A stretch of 64,000 bases of DNA, taken from NCBI RefSeq assembly GCF_036227225.1, contig NZ_CP109444.1:5127501-5191500 (forward strand), given 5' to 3'. The stretch's first letter is position 1; the number at the start of each line of letters is the position of its first letter. This document shows, piece by piece, positions 23,384 to 31,992 of the stretch. The translations under genes and the position numbers were made by a program. The stretch is from Streptomyces sp. NBC_01478. Its GTDB lineage: Bacteria > Actinomycetota > Actinomycetes > Streptomycetales > Streptomycetaceae. The notes beneath the pieces were generated by a model that worked only from the letters and a program-made list of their open reading frames with translations, was not told the DNA's origin and made no database searches.

Positions 23384-24241
23384 GTGGACGACGACCTGCT
23401 GACCATCGGTGCGTTCGCGGCGCGGGCACGGCTTTCGGCCAAGGCGCTGCGGCTGTACGACCGGCTCGGGCTGCTGTCACCTGCTCGTGTCGACGAGGTG
23501 AGCGGCTACCGCTACTACCGCGCGAGCCAGGTCGAGCGGGCCCGACTCGTGGCGCTGCTACGGCAGTTGGACATGCCGCTGGCCCGGATCGCCGAGCTGG
23601 TCGAGGCCGACCGTACGGTCGCGGCCGCACTGCTCGCCGCGTACTGGACGGACGTCGAGACCCGGATCGCCGGGCAGCGCGCGCTCGCCGAGTACCTCCG
23701 TGCACGACTGTCGGGGAGGAGCTCCGAGATGTACGGAACATTCGTGGTCGAGACGGTCGAGGTACCGGAACAGGTGCTGATCACCGAGACCCGGCACACC
23801 CTCGCGGACGAGTTGCCGGCCTGGATCGGGGCCTCGCTGGGGCGCCTTGAGGCGGCGGCGGAGGAGTGCGGGGGCGGGAGCGGCGCGCCGTTCGTCGTCT
23901 ACCACTCCGAGGTGTCGATGGAGAGCGACGGCCCGGCCGAGTCCTGTGTGCCGGTCGCGGACGAGGCGGCGGCGCGGGCCTGGGCGGAGCGACAGGGGCG
24001 GGCCCGGCAGACGGCGGTGCGGGTGGAGCCGGCACGACGACTGGCCTACACCCGGATCACCAAGGCGCAGGTGGCGTATCCGCAGATCCAAGCCGCGTTC
24101 GAGGCGGTGGAGCAGTGGGTCGCCGGGCAGGGGCTGCGGTACGCCGGGCCGTGCCGCGAGGTGTACTTCGCGGACTGGGAGGCGGCGGGGCCCGGGGACG
24201 CGGTGTGCGACGTGGCGTTCCCGGTGGAGACCACCCGGTGA
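23384..24241 (+). CDS. MerR-family regulator with GyrI-like effector domain
   Basis: 285 aa from the GTG at 23384, preceded by GGAGG at 8 bases; an upstream GTG at 23366 would place the start inside a hairpin. The N-terminal winged helix is TIGAFAARARLSAKALRLYDRLGLLSPARV, then GYRYYRASQV, and a coiled linker spans residues 85-110. Residues 120-285 form a GyrI-like/BmrR-type small-molecule binding domain (ITETRHTLADELPAWIG, REVYFADW). It likely activates its own promoter, and perhaps an efflux or modification gene elsewhere, in response to a drug-like ligand. Confidence 0.86.
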   Translation: MDDDLLTIGAFAARARLSAKALRLYDRLGLLSPARVDEVSGYRYYRASQVERARLVALLRQLDMPLARIAELVEADRTVAAALLAAYWTDVETRIAGQRALAEYLRARLSGRSSEMYGTFVVETVEVPEQVLITETRHTLADELPAWIGASLGRLEAAAEECGGGSGAPFVVYHSEVSMESDGPAESCVPVADEAAARAWAERQGRARQTAVRVEPARRLAYTRITKAQVAYPQIQAAFEAVEQWVAGQGLRYAGPCREVYFADWEAAGPGDAVCDVAFPVETTR

Positions 24242-24287
24242 CCTTCCCGGTGGAGATCCGGTGACCTTCCCGGTGCCGCTTCGGTGA
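24217..24287 (+). repeat. Tandem repeat spanning the MerR stop codon
   Basis: Three imperfect copies of about 23-26 bases beginning TTCCCGGTG, at 24220, 24244 and 24267. The first encodes the MerR C-terminus FPVETTR plus stop; the next two repeat the tail and stop in other frames (FPVEIR, FPVPLR). This looks like a local duplication by slippage. Confidence 0.6.
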
Positions 24288-24423
24288 AGTGACGGGCTGC
24301 CCGGAGTCCGGTTCCGGGCACAAGCCGAGCCCCCTCGGCCAGGACGGCGGGCCAGTCGAGAGGGCTCTTGCTTGCTGAACTGCCTTTGCTGCTTATGGAG
24401 TTGTAAAAGGTGACCCAGCGGCA

Positions 24424-24633
24424 TCAGTGAAGGTCGTGCGCCCCCCGCGCGACCTCTGCCACGAAGGCGTTCCACGAGTCCGCGGGGAAGTCCAGCGCCG
24501 GACCCCCGTCGACCTTGGAGTCCCGTACGGCCATGGCCGCGAGAACCGGTGACTTGACCTCGACGCATGCACCGTTCCCGGTGGAGTACGTGGACTTGGT
24601 CCACGTGTCCGTGGCGCCCTGACGAATTGCCAT
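24424..24633 (-). CDS. DUF397 protein
   Basis: 69 aa from the ATG at 24633, which follows GGAG at 7 bases. The DUF397 signature is clear: WTKSTYSTGNGACVEV near the N-terminus, VAVRDSK-type stretch (MAVRDSKVDGG) in the middle, and W-x-x-F-V-A-x-V at the end. In Streptomyces these small proteins pair with Scr1-type XRE regulators; in the whiJ system the small partner modulates the regulator. The partner gene lies just upstream on the same strand. Confidence 0.9.
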   Translation of the reverse strand: MAIRQGATDTWTKSTYSTGNGACVEVKSPVLAAMAVRDSKVDGGPALDFPADSWNAFVAEVARGAHDLH

Positions 24634-24833
24634 TTTTGCTCCGGTTATTGCCAGTTGATGAGTACTGTCCCCGCGCGTCACGCCCGGCCACGAACACTCC
24701 GGACGTACAACACGGTTTGCGCCAACGTCTGTTGCTCGATGGCGTGATCGACGCTACTCGCCAACATCGGCGGACGGAGAGGCCATTCACTCGACCGGGT
24801 GGCATATACCCCTGGTGTCTTCCATCCGCCCCG

Positions 24834-24863
24834 GCGGAAGGTGTATTCTCCCGCACCTTCCGC
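24834..24863 (-). terminator. Hairpin between the XRE regulator and DUF397 gene
   Basis: GCGGAAGGTG/CACCTTCCGC, a perfect 10-bp stem with a 10-base loop, located 43 bases after the XRE stop and 201 bases before the DUF397 start. It probably ends or attenuates the regulator transcript, letting the DUF397 gene use its own promoter. Confidence 0.65.
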
Positions 24864-24905
24864 CAGGGGAGCCTCTCAGGGCCCCTCAGAGCCCCTCGGG
24901 GCCTC

Positions 24906-25763
24906 TCAGCGCGCGTAGTCCTTCGCGATGTCCGCGATGAACTGACGGGACTGGTCCACGTTCAGGGCCTGCGCCCTCAAGTGCTCATACATCACGCTGT
25001 ACTTCTGGACGTCGTTCGCCTTCTCCAGGTACAGGTCGCTGGTGACGCCCTCGATGTAGACGACGCTGGAGTCCGCCGCGTCCGGGAACTCCAGGATCGC
25101 GTACTGCCCGTTGAGCCCGGGATGGGCGCCCATGTCGAACGGGATCACCTGCACGGTCACGTGCGGGAGTTGGGACTGCTCGACGAGGTACTCCAACTGG
25201 TCCCGCATCAGGGAGCGGTTGCCGACCACACGGCGCACCGCGGACTCGTCCATCACCGTCCACAGCCGCAGCGGGTTCTCCGGCGCGGAGATGCGCTCCT
25301 GCCGGCGCAGCCGCACCTGGACCCGCTTGTCGACATCGGCCGACGCGGTCTCGGGCAACGCCCCGGTGATGAGCGCCTCGGCGTACTGCCGGGTCTGCAA
25401 CAGGCCCGGGACGACCTGCGGATCGTAGACCCGAAGACTCGCCGCGTCCGTCTCCAGCCCGATGTAGACGCTGTACGGGATGTCGCCGAAGGAGTGCCAC
25501 CAGCCTTGCTGGCGCGAGTCCTTGGCCATCTGCATGAGCGAGTCGACGATGCGGACGTCCTCGACCTCGTAGACCCCGCACAGGTCGCGGACGTCGCGCT
25601 GGCTGATGCTGCGCCGTCCGTTCTCCAGCCGGCTGATCTTCGACTGCGACACCAGCAACCGCTCGGCGACCTCTTCGGCCGTCATGCCCTTGAGCTCACG
25701 GAGCCGACGCAGCTCCTGGCCCAACCGGCGTCGCCTGACGGTGGGATTGACACTTGACGCCAC
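24906..25763 (-). CDS. Scr1-family XRE regulator (helix-turn-helix plus DUF5753)
   Basis: 285 aa from the GTG at 25763 (VASSVNPTVRRRRLG), which has GGAGG ten bases upstream; starts at 25787 and 25802 are in frame. The helix-turn-helix is at residues 14-65 (LRELKGMTAEEVAERLLVSQSKISRLENGRRSIS). From residue 90 the DUF5753 domain follows (VYIGLETDAASLRVYDPQVVPGLLQTRQYAEALI). These are WhiJ-like regulators of development and antibiotic production, normally paired with DUF397 proteins as here. Target genes are unknown. Confidence 0.88.
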   Translation of the reverse strand: MASSVNPTVRRRRLGQELRRLRELKGMTAEEVAERLLVSQSKISRLENGRRSISQRDVRDLCGVYEVEDVRIVDSLMQMAKDSRQQGWWHSFGDIPYSVYIGLETDAASLRVYDPQVVPGLLQTRQYAEALITGALPETASADVDKRVQVRLRRQERISAPENPLRLWTVMDESAVRRVVGNRSLMRDQLEYLVEQSQLPHVTVQVIPFDMGAHPGLNGQYAILEFPDAADSSVVYIEGVTSDLYLEKANDVQKYSVMYEHLRAQALNVDQSRQFIADIAKDYAR

Positions 25764-25802
25764 GGGAACGTGCACCTCCGGCTGCATGCCTCTACTTGCC
25801 AC

Positions 25803-26150
25803 TGCTTGCTGCTACTTGCCGCTACTTGCTGCTCACTGCTTGCCACTTTGCGTATCTGCTGTTGAGCAGACTGCCACCAAGGTGGTTTCTACCGCTGGGA
25901 AACGGTGGATATGCGGCAGGTACGAGCCAGGTTCCGGTTGCCCACGGCGTCCGTAGATGCGGCCGAGCGGGGTGGAGAGACGTTACGTCTACTCCACCCC
26001 GCTCGGACCAGCGGCTCCCGAACCGGGTCTTGGGGACTGGCGGTGCGGCGTTGTACTGCGTACTGCGTGTACTGCGGTCGTACGGTCCCGCTGTGGTGCC
26101 GGTCGTGCGGTGCTGCTCCGCGGTGCGGGCGTGTGCCGTGGTACTGCGGC
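25803..26150. other. Intergenic region with microsatellite and hairpin
   Basis: About 350 bases without a supported gene. Next to the XRE start, 25790-25850 consists of short imperfect CTGCTACTTGC-type repeats of lower GC that lie in its promoter. The GPP34 terminator hairpin is at 25963-26006. The rest shows nothing I can name. Confidence 0.5.
25963..26006 (-). terminator. Strong hairpin terminator downstream of the GPP34 gene
   Basis: 15-bp perfect stem (25963-25977 with 25992-26006) whose loop folds further as AGACG-TTA-CGTCT, giving about 20 pairs with a single bulged A. It lies 145 bases beyond the GPP34 stop and before the XRE promoter. Confidence 0.75.
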
Positions 26151-26903
26151 TCAGTGAGCCACGGCGCGCGCCATGGTGCCGCGGTGCGGCTGCATCGGAA
26201 CACCACGAGCCGGTTCCGGTGGCCTTGATCCGGGCGCGGCCTGACGGCCGGCCGGGGCCGGGCTACGGCGTGGCTGTGCCGCCACCCCGTTCTGGACGTC
26301 CATCACGGCGTGCGCCACGAGTCCGCCCATGGGGTCGTGCCTGATCAGGTCCCGCAGCCGGGAGCGGGACGAGCGTCCCTCATTACCCGGATACAGGTGT
26401 TTGCCGAGACCGACCGCGTGCGCCAGTGCGGCGAGCGCGGCTGTCCGCGGGTCCGGCGGTACGCCGGTGCGGATCGCGGAATCGAGTCGGCCCCTGATCT
26501 CGCGGCTGATCTCGTTGTCCGTCGCTTGGTAGCGAGTCGTCGGCAGCACCCCGCACATCTGTCCCGCCACGGCATGCACCATGCCGCACCGCTCGAGATG
26601 CGAGAGGTAGGTCTGGCGAAGTCCCAGTCGGGGCCCGCCAATCCAGTTCACTGCACGTACCGGAGCGCCACGCCTTCGCAGCAACTCCAACGCGCAGTCC
26701 AAAGTCGGATCTCCGGTCGGCCGTGGTACCACCACGGCGATACGATCCCCGTCTGGGGCTATCCGTCCGGCCAGCGCCAGCTCCACTAGCTGTGCTCCGG
26801 CCAGACCGAGGTCGAGCGACTGCGGCTGCGCAGTGGTACCCGTGGCCGGGTCCAATGCCAGCAGTAGAAGCTCTTCCGGAAGAGTTCTGCGGCTCCTGCC
26901 CAT
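26151..26903 (-). CDS. GPP34 (GOLPH3/VPS74-like) phosphoprotein
   Basis: 250 aa with the GPP34 pattern: LPEELLLLALDPATGT at the N-terminus, LGLAGAQLVELALAGRI, then RRRGAPVRAVNWIGG and LGLRQTYLSHLERCGMV. The last 45 residues are a Pro/Arg-rich low-complexity tail. The eukaryotic homologues bind PI4P on Golgi membranes. Bacterial members are abundant in Streptomyces and of uncertain role, with membrane association suspected. GGGGAGG precedes the ATG. Divergent from the large carboxypeptidase gene. Confidence 0.85.
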   Translation of the reverse strand: MGRSRRTLPEELLLLALDPATGTTAQPQSLDLGLAGAQLVELALAGRIAPDGDRIAVVVPRPTGDPTLDCALELLRRRGAPVRAVNWIGGPRLGLRQTYLSHLERCGMVHAVAGQMCGVLPTTRYQATDNEISREIRGRLDSAIRTGVPPDPRTAALAALAHAVGLGKHLYPGNEGRSSRSRLRDLIRHDPMGGLVAHAVMDVQNGVAAQPRRSPAPAGRQAAPGSRPPEPARGVPMQPHRGTMARAVAH

Positions 26904-27095
26904 CCATGCCTCCCCGCGTGGATGAATGACAGGGTGACCCCTCTCACATTGGTCTGTCGAGGGTGCGTGACCGGTTCGTGATGGAACCGGCAGGTATGTC
27001 GTTCTCGTCTACCGCAGGGGCTAAGCCCGCACACAGGACACTGGTACATGGTTCGGACAACGGTGTTGATGCGTTGTCCGGACGACGGGTAAGAG

Positions 27096-27143
27096 ATTTT
27101 CCAGCTGGCTTTCCAGCTCATTTTGTAGCTGTTTTTGTGGCTA
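27096..27143 (+). repeat. Four tandem 12-bp T-rich repeats upstream of the carboxypeptidase gene
   Basis: Units ATTTTCCAGCTG, GCTTTCCAGCTC, ATTTTGTAGCTG and TTTTTGTGGCTA lie head to tail with exact 12-base spacing, consensus N-TTTT-N2-AGCT-N. They sit 66-113 bases upstream of the GTG at 27209 in locally AT-rich DNA. They may be regulator sites; an upstream in-frame reading would give F-x-A-x repeats, but start-site evidence favours non-coding. Confidence 0.5.
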
Positions 27144-27208
27144 ACCCGGTTATCTCGGTCGGTTCGGTTGGACGCACGCTGGACGTGCGGCGCATGGAGG
27201 AGGCATCG

Positions 27209-29947
27209 GTGGCGGGCGAGTCCCCCGACAAGTCGAAGCAGCGCGAGTCGTCGGCAGAACCGACGCCGGGGAGCGCGAGTCCGGTTCCTGAGGCCAGGGG
27301 TGAGCGCGATCCCCGGTTGGCGGTGACCCGGGACGACACGGCACCGTCCGCGGCGGTTCAGCGCGGAGGCGTGGATACGGCGACGAAGATCTTCTCGATC
27401 CGGGAGCTGCGGACGGAGACGGACCCGGAGACGGACGCCGCCCCCTCCGACGATGCCGAGGCCTCCGAGGGCGGCCCGGAGGGCGATGCGCGGTTGCGGG
27501 CGGCCGTGGCGGCCTGGGTGACGTCGGGGTCGGCGGGGGAAAAGCCGACCAGGGACGAGACGGCTGACGCGACTGACGAGACCGAGGACCCGGGGGGCGC
27601 TGCTGGCGCCGCTACGGCCGAGGACGGCTCTGAGGGCGACTCCGAGGGCGCTGAGACGCCCGCCGGGGGCCTGGAGGACGGGCCTGGCGAGGACGCGGGG
27701 GCAACTTCCGTGACCGACGCCTCCGGCGCCCCTGAGAGCGACGAGGGCGACGAGGGCGACGAGGGCGACGAGGCTCACGATTCGGCTGCCGCCGAGGCCG
27801 AGGGTGAGCCGGTCTCCGACGCGGAGGACACTTCCCCGGCGGACAAGACACCCACGGCCGTGAAGACCGACGAGGCCGACGAGGTTGCTGACGCGCACCC
27901 TGCCGCCGACTCCGCCTCGGGCGATGCCCCCAAGGCCGACGAGACGGCTGAAGCGGGCCCCGCGGAAGCCGAGGCGGACGCGACCGATGCCGATGCCGAT
28001 GCCGATGCCGATGCCGGCACCGCGCCGAAGCCCGCCGACGGCAAGTCGCCCGTCGAAGCGACCGACCCGAAGACGGACGACCGTCCGGAGTCCACCGACG
28101 GCGAGTCTCCCTCCGACGCGACCGCACCCAAGACGGACGCTCGCCCCAAGCCCGCCGAGGGCAGGGCCACTTCCGACGCGACCGCACCGAAGACCGACAG
28201 CCGCCCGGAAACCGCCGAAGGCGACACGGCCGCGGACCCCCGGGTCACCGGCACCACCGGCACCACCGGCACCAAAGACGCCACCCGCCCCCCGAAGGCC
28301 GCCGACGGCGATAGCCCCCCACAGGCCCCACCCGCACCCGACAACGCAACCCGCACGGGTGGTGCGGGTGGGAAAACGAAGGCGGGCGATGGCGAAGCCG
28401 AGCCCGAGGTCCTCGATCACCCCACCGCCGTCTTCAAGGCCCCCCGCCCGCCCAAGCCCGCGGTGGACCAGCCAACCACCATGCTCAAGGCACCCAAGGT
28501 CCCGGAGACCCCCAAGGCCCCCAAGGCTCCGGAGACCCCCGCCGAGCGCACCAGCAAGTTCGTCGCCCTCAAGCCCCTCGACGAGCCCCGCAGGGACACC
28601 CCCCGCCCCGACACCACCCGCTCCGTCCCTCACCTCGGCCCCGAACACACCACCCAGCAACCGCTCCCCCCGAAGCCCCCGCTGGACCTCCTCGCCGAAC
28701 TGACCAACACCCCGCCACCCCCGCAGACCCCGGTCCGCACAGCGATCCGCAGGGTCAAGATCTGGACCCCGCTGGTCCTCCTCCTGGCGATCGTGTTTGC
28801 GGTAGTACAGGCTCTGCGCCCGCTCCCGACCCCCGCCCTCACGCTCACCGCCGACGACTCGTACACCTTCGCCGGCACCAAGGCCGACCTCCCGTGGCCG
28901 AGCGAGGGCCAGGGCTGGATGGACGTCAACGGCATCGGCACGATGGGCAACTTCGGCAAGCAGACGCCGGTGGCGATCGGCTCCGTGGCCAAGGCGATGA
29001 CCGCGTACATCGTCCTCAAGGACCACCCGCTCAAGGCCGGCGCGGAGGGCGCGAAGATCACCGTCGACGCGACCGCCGAGAAGGAGGGCGGTTACGACAA
29101 GGACGGCGAGTCCACCCTCAACACCGTCAAGGCCGGCGACGTCCTCACCGAGAAGCAGGCGCTGTCGGCGATCATGATCCCGTCGGCGAACAACATCGCG
29201 CGTCTGCTGGCCCGTTGGGACGCGGGCTCCGAGGCGGCGTTCATCAAGAAGATGAACGACACGGCCAAGGCGCTGGGGATGACGAACACGACGTACACCG
29301 ACGCCTCGGGCCTGAAGGAGACCACGGTCTCCACCGCCGAGGACCAGGTGAAGCTGGGCAACCAACTGGTCAAGATCCAGGCCCTGATGGACATCACGAA
29401 GCTGCCGAGCTGGATCGACCCGTCCGGCAAGAAGTGGACCAACTACAACCGCCTGGTGCCGTACAACAACTCGCTCGGCATCAAGACCGGTACCACCACC
29501 GCGGCCGGCGGCAACCTGCTCTTCGCCGCCACCAAGGAGGTCGGCGGTGAGACGGCCGTCGTCGTCGGCGCGATCCTCGGCCAGCACACCGCGCCGATCA
29601 TCGACACGGTCAACGCGGTCAGCAAGACGGCGATGCTCGCGGCGCAGGACGCGATGACCTCGGCGAAGATCCTGAAGAAGGGGACCGTGGTCGGGTACGT
29701 CGACGACCAGCTCGGCGGTCACACCCCCGTCGTCGTCACCAAGGACGTCGCGGCGGTCGGCTGGGCCGGCCTGAAGGTCGAGCTGTCCTTCGCCCCCGAC
29801 GCCGTACCGCACACCGCGAAGGCCGGCACCAAGGTGGGCACGCTCACCGTGGGCGACGGTTCGAGCGGCGCGGTCAAGGTGCCGGTCGCTCTCCAGAAGG
29901 ATCTCGCCGAACCGGCCCTGACCGCCAAGCTGACCCGTCTCGGCTGA
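27209..29947 (+). CDS. D-alanyl-D-alanine carboxypeptidase (peptidase S11) with a long acidic cytoplasmic domain
   Basis: 912 aa. The GTG at 27209 follows GGAGGAGG at 5 bases; upstream ATGs extend through a promoter-like region. Residues 1-510 are low-complexity, Glu/Asp/Pro/Ala-rich, with runs such as GDEGDEGDE and DADADADA, and no fold that I recognise. A single membrane helix at about 515-535 (WTPLVLLLAIVFAVVQAL) exports the catalytic domain. Penicillin-binding motifs are SVAK (about 590), SAN (about 660) and KTGT (about 758). It trims peptidoglycan pentapeptides outside the membrane. The acidic tail is far longer than in ordinary DacA proteins, suggesting a docking or regulatory role inside the cell. 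Confidence 0.9.
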   Translation: MAGESPDKSKQRESSAEPTPGSASPVPEARGERDPRLAVTRDDTAPSAAVQRGGVDTATKIFSIRELRTETDPETDAAPSDDAEASEGGPEGDARLRAAVAAWVTSGSAGEKPTRDETADATDETEDPGGAAGAATAEDGSEGDSEGAETPAGGLEDGPGEDAGATSVTDASGAPESDEGDEGDEGDEAHDSAAAEAEGEPVSDAEDTSPADKTPTAVKTDEADEVADAHPAADSASGDAPKADETAEAGPAEAEADATDADADADADAGTAPKPADGKSPVEATDPKTDDRPESTDGESPSDATAPKTDARPKPAEGRATSDATAPKTDSRPETAEGDTAADPRVTGTTGTTGTKDATRPPKAADGDSPPQAPPAPDNATRTGGAGGKTKAGDGEAEPEVLDHPTAVFKAPRPPKPAVDQPTTMLKAPKVPETPKAPKAPETPAERTSKFVALKPLDEPRRDTPRPDTTRSVPHLGPEHTTQQPLPPKPPLDLLAELTNTPPPPQTPVRTAIRRVKIWTPLVLLLAIVFAVVQALRPLPTPALTLTADDSYTFAGTKADLPWPSEGQGWMDVNGIGTMGNFGKQTPVAIGSVAKAMTAYIVLKDHPLKAGAEGAKITVDATAEKEGGYDKDGESTLNTVKAGDVLTEKQALSAIMIPSANNIARLLARWDAGSEAAFIKKMNDTAKALGMTNTTYTDASGLKETTVSTAEDQVKLGNQLVKIQALMDITKLPSWIDPSGKKWTNYNRLVPYNNSLGIKTGTTTAAGGNLLFAATKEVGGETAVVVGAILGQHTAPIIDTVNAVSKTAMLAAQDAMTSAKILKKGTVVGYVDDQLGGHTPVVVTKDVAAVGWAGLKVELSFAPDAVPHTAKAGTKVGTLTVGDGSSGAVKVPVALQKDLAEPALTAKLTRLG

Positions 29948-30135
29948 CCCACCAGGCGATGTACGTCACCGCACCCCGTCGGCCGGGCACCCACCCGGGA
30001 GCTCACCGGCGGGGTGCGTGCTAGCGTCGCGAATCGGGGCACGTCGCCGGTCAAGCGGGACGCGGCGTCGAACAGGCCGGGAACGGGACAGGACGCGGCC
30101 GAGAACAGAAGACGGGACACGGGGAGTGCCTTCAG

Positions 30136-31992
30136 GTGGCCACAGCGGAGCCGACACGCGCCGACGATGCCGATCCGGGCCCGGGAGCCGGCCCGCGAAT
30201 AAAGCTGCCCGCGCACCACGCGGACGACGACGGAACACCTAGCGCAAGCTCCCGGAGCATCCGGTGGGCGCGTCTGATCGACCGCCTCCGCGCCCCCTTC
30301 CTCCGCCACCCGGTGATCGGCTTCACGCTGCTCTCCGGCGTCCTCCACGTCGTCTGGTTCTTCACGTTCGCGAACAGTGGCGGCGACCTCGCGGCGCAGG
30401 ACGCCTGGGCGGAGTTCGTCGGCCGGCATCCGGACTCGGCGTACAACCTCGCCTGGTACGGCGGCATGCACCCGGTGTCGTACAGCGTGGTCTCGCCGTA
30501 TCTGATGTCGGTCCTCGGTGTCCGTACGACGATGATGATCGCCGGGACGATCTCGGCGGGCCTGCTCACCATGATCCTGATCCGCAGCCGCTCGGTGAAG
30601 AACCCGCTGTGGGCCTCCCTCGCGGGTGTCTTCGCGCTGCTGTGCAACGCGGCGTCGGGCCGGGTGACGTACGGCCTGGGCCTGGTGTTCGGGCTCGGCG
30701 CGGTGGCCGTCGTCTTCTGCTGGCCCTACCGCTGGCGCTACAAACGGTGGGCGAAGGCCCTGTGCGCGGCCCCGCTGGCGGCGCTCGCGACCATGTCGTC
30801 ACCGGTGGCCGGGCTGTTCGTCGGGCTGATCGCCGTAGCCCTGTTCCTGCAGAAGCGGCGCCCGGGGGCCTGGGCCCTCGGGCTCGCGCCCGCGGCCGTG
30901 GTGGCCGTGTCCGCGTGGCTGTTCCCGTTCTCCGGCACACAGCCGATGCTGTTCGGCTCGATGATCCTGCCGCTGGCGTCCGGGGTGCTGGTCTACTTCC
31001 TGGTGCCGCACGAGTGGACGACCGTACGGATCACGGCGGCCGTGTACAGCATCGGCGTCATTCTCGTCTGGCTGGTCAGTTCACAGATCGGCTCGAACAT
31101 CAGCCGGCTGGCGATGCTGTTCGCCGGGGTGGCGCTGATCGCCGCGCTGCCCTTCGCGGTGCCGCGCTCGCGCAAGTGGTACGTGATCGCGCTGGCCTTC
31201 GTCGGCTTCAACGGGTGGATCGGCTTCAAGTCGATCGACGACGTCGTCAACACCGCCCCCGCCGCGTCCTGGTCGCACGAACTCGCGCCGCTCGTCAACG
31301 AACTCCAGACGGTCGGCGCCGAGCGCGGTCGCGTCGAGGTCGTCCCGGCCCGCTCCCACATCGAGGCCTCCGCCCTCGCGCCGTACGTCAACCTCGCGCG
31401 CGGCTGGAACCGCCAGGCCGACATGGAGCGCAACCCGCTCTTCTACGACGACACGCTCAACTCGGCCAACTACCACGAGTGGCTTCAGCGTTGGGCCGTC
31501 CACTACGTCGTGCTGCCCAAGGACGAACCGGACGGCGACGGCGGCGAGCGCGAACGCGCCCTGGTGCAGCGCGGGATGCCGTATCTGAAGCAGGTCTGGG
31601 GCGACGCGAACTGGCAGTTGTTCCAGGTCACCGACCCGGCACCGCTCGCCGAGCCGAACGCGGTCGTCGACCGGGCCGAGCAGGGCGAGTTGACCATCGA
31701 GGTGAAGAAGAAGGGCCGGATCCTCATCCGCATCCCGTACTCGCCGTGGCTGAGCATCGTCGACGCGAAGGGCAAGAGCCTCAAGCCCCCGCAGGAGACC
31801 GACGCGTCCAAGCATCGCGCCGAGGGCACGCCGAAGACGTACGACAACCTCAACGGCTGCCTGACGGAGACGGAGGAGGACTCCAAGGGCGACAAGTGGA
31901 CGATGTTGCTGGCCCCGAAGGCGGGGACGTACCGGCTGGCGGCGCCGTACCAGTTGCCCCGGGGCACTCCCTGTCCCGATGAACTGAAGTAG
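30136..31992 (+). CDS. Polytopic membrane protein, GT-C-like
   Basis: 618 aa from a GTG. A 60-residue acidic cytoplasmic N-terminus is followed by about 11 hydrophobic helices up to residue 360, and then a C-terminal extracytoplasmic domain with GDEPDGDGGE-type loops. The first long loop holds acidic residues (GGDLAAQDAWAEFVGRH) and an aromatic motif YNLAWYGGMHPVSYS, a layout seen in GT-C membrane glycosyltransferases that use lipid-linked sugars. Automated pipelines often call such proteins MFS, which I think less likely because of the long soluble C-terminus. It lies 188 bp after the carboxypeptidase on the same strand. Confidence 0.7.
   Translation: MATAEPTRADDADPGPGAGPRIKLPAHHADDDGTPSASSRSIRWARLIDRLRAPFLRHPVIGFTLLSGVLHVVWFFTFANSGGDLAAQDAWAEFVGRHPDSAYNLAWYGGMHPVSYSVVSPYLMSVLGVRTTMMIAGTISAGLLTMILIRSRSVKNPLWASLAGVFALLCNAASGRVTYGLGLVFGLGAVAVVFCWPYRWRYKRWAKALCAAPLAALATMSSPVAGLFVGLIAVALFLQKRRPGAWALGLAPAAVVAVSAWLFPFSGTQPMLFGSMILPLASGVLVYFLVPHEWTTVRITAAVYSIGVILVWLVSSQIGSNISRLAMLFAGVALIAALPFAVPRSRKWYVIALAFVGFNGWIGFKSIDDVVNTAPAASWSHELAPLVNELQTVGAERGRVEVVPARSHIEASALAPYVNLARGWNRQADMERNPLFYDDTLNSANYHEWLQRWAVHYVVLPKDEPDGDGGERERALVQRGMPYLKQVWGDANWQLFQVTDPAPLAEPNAVVDRAEQGELTIEVKKKGRILIRIPYSPWLSIVDAKGKSLKPPQETDASKHRAEGTPKTYDNLNGCLTETEEDSKGDKWTMLLAPKAGTYRLAAPYQLPRGTPCPDELK

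Noticed and set aside
26963..27208. 82-codon N-terminal extension of the carboxypeptidase
   Set aside because: The GTG at 27209 has an ideal GGAGGAGG at 5 bases, and the extension crosses AT-rich repeats that look like promoter DNA.
26786..29812. 1008-aa minus-strand frame opposite the carboxypeptidase
   Set aside because: Gly/Arg/Val-rich antisense of a repetitive acidic coding region; no start signal and no recognisable domain.
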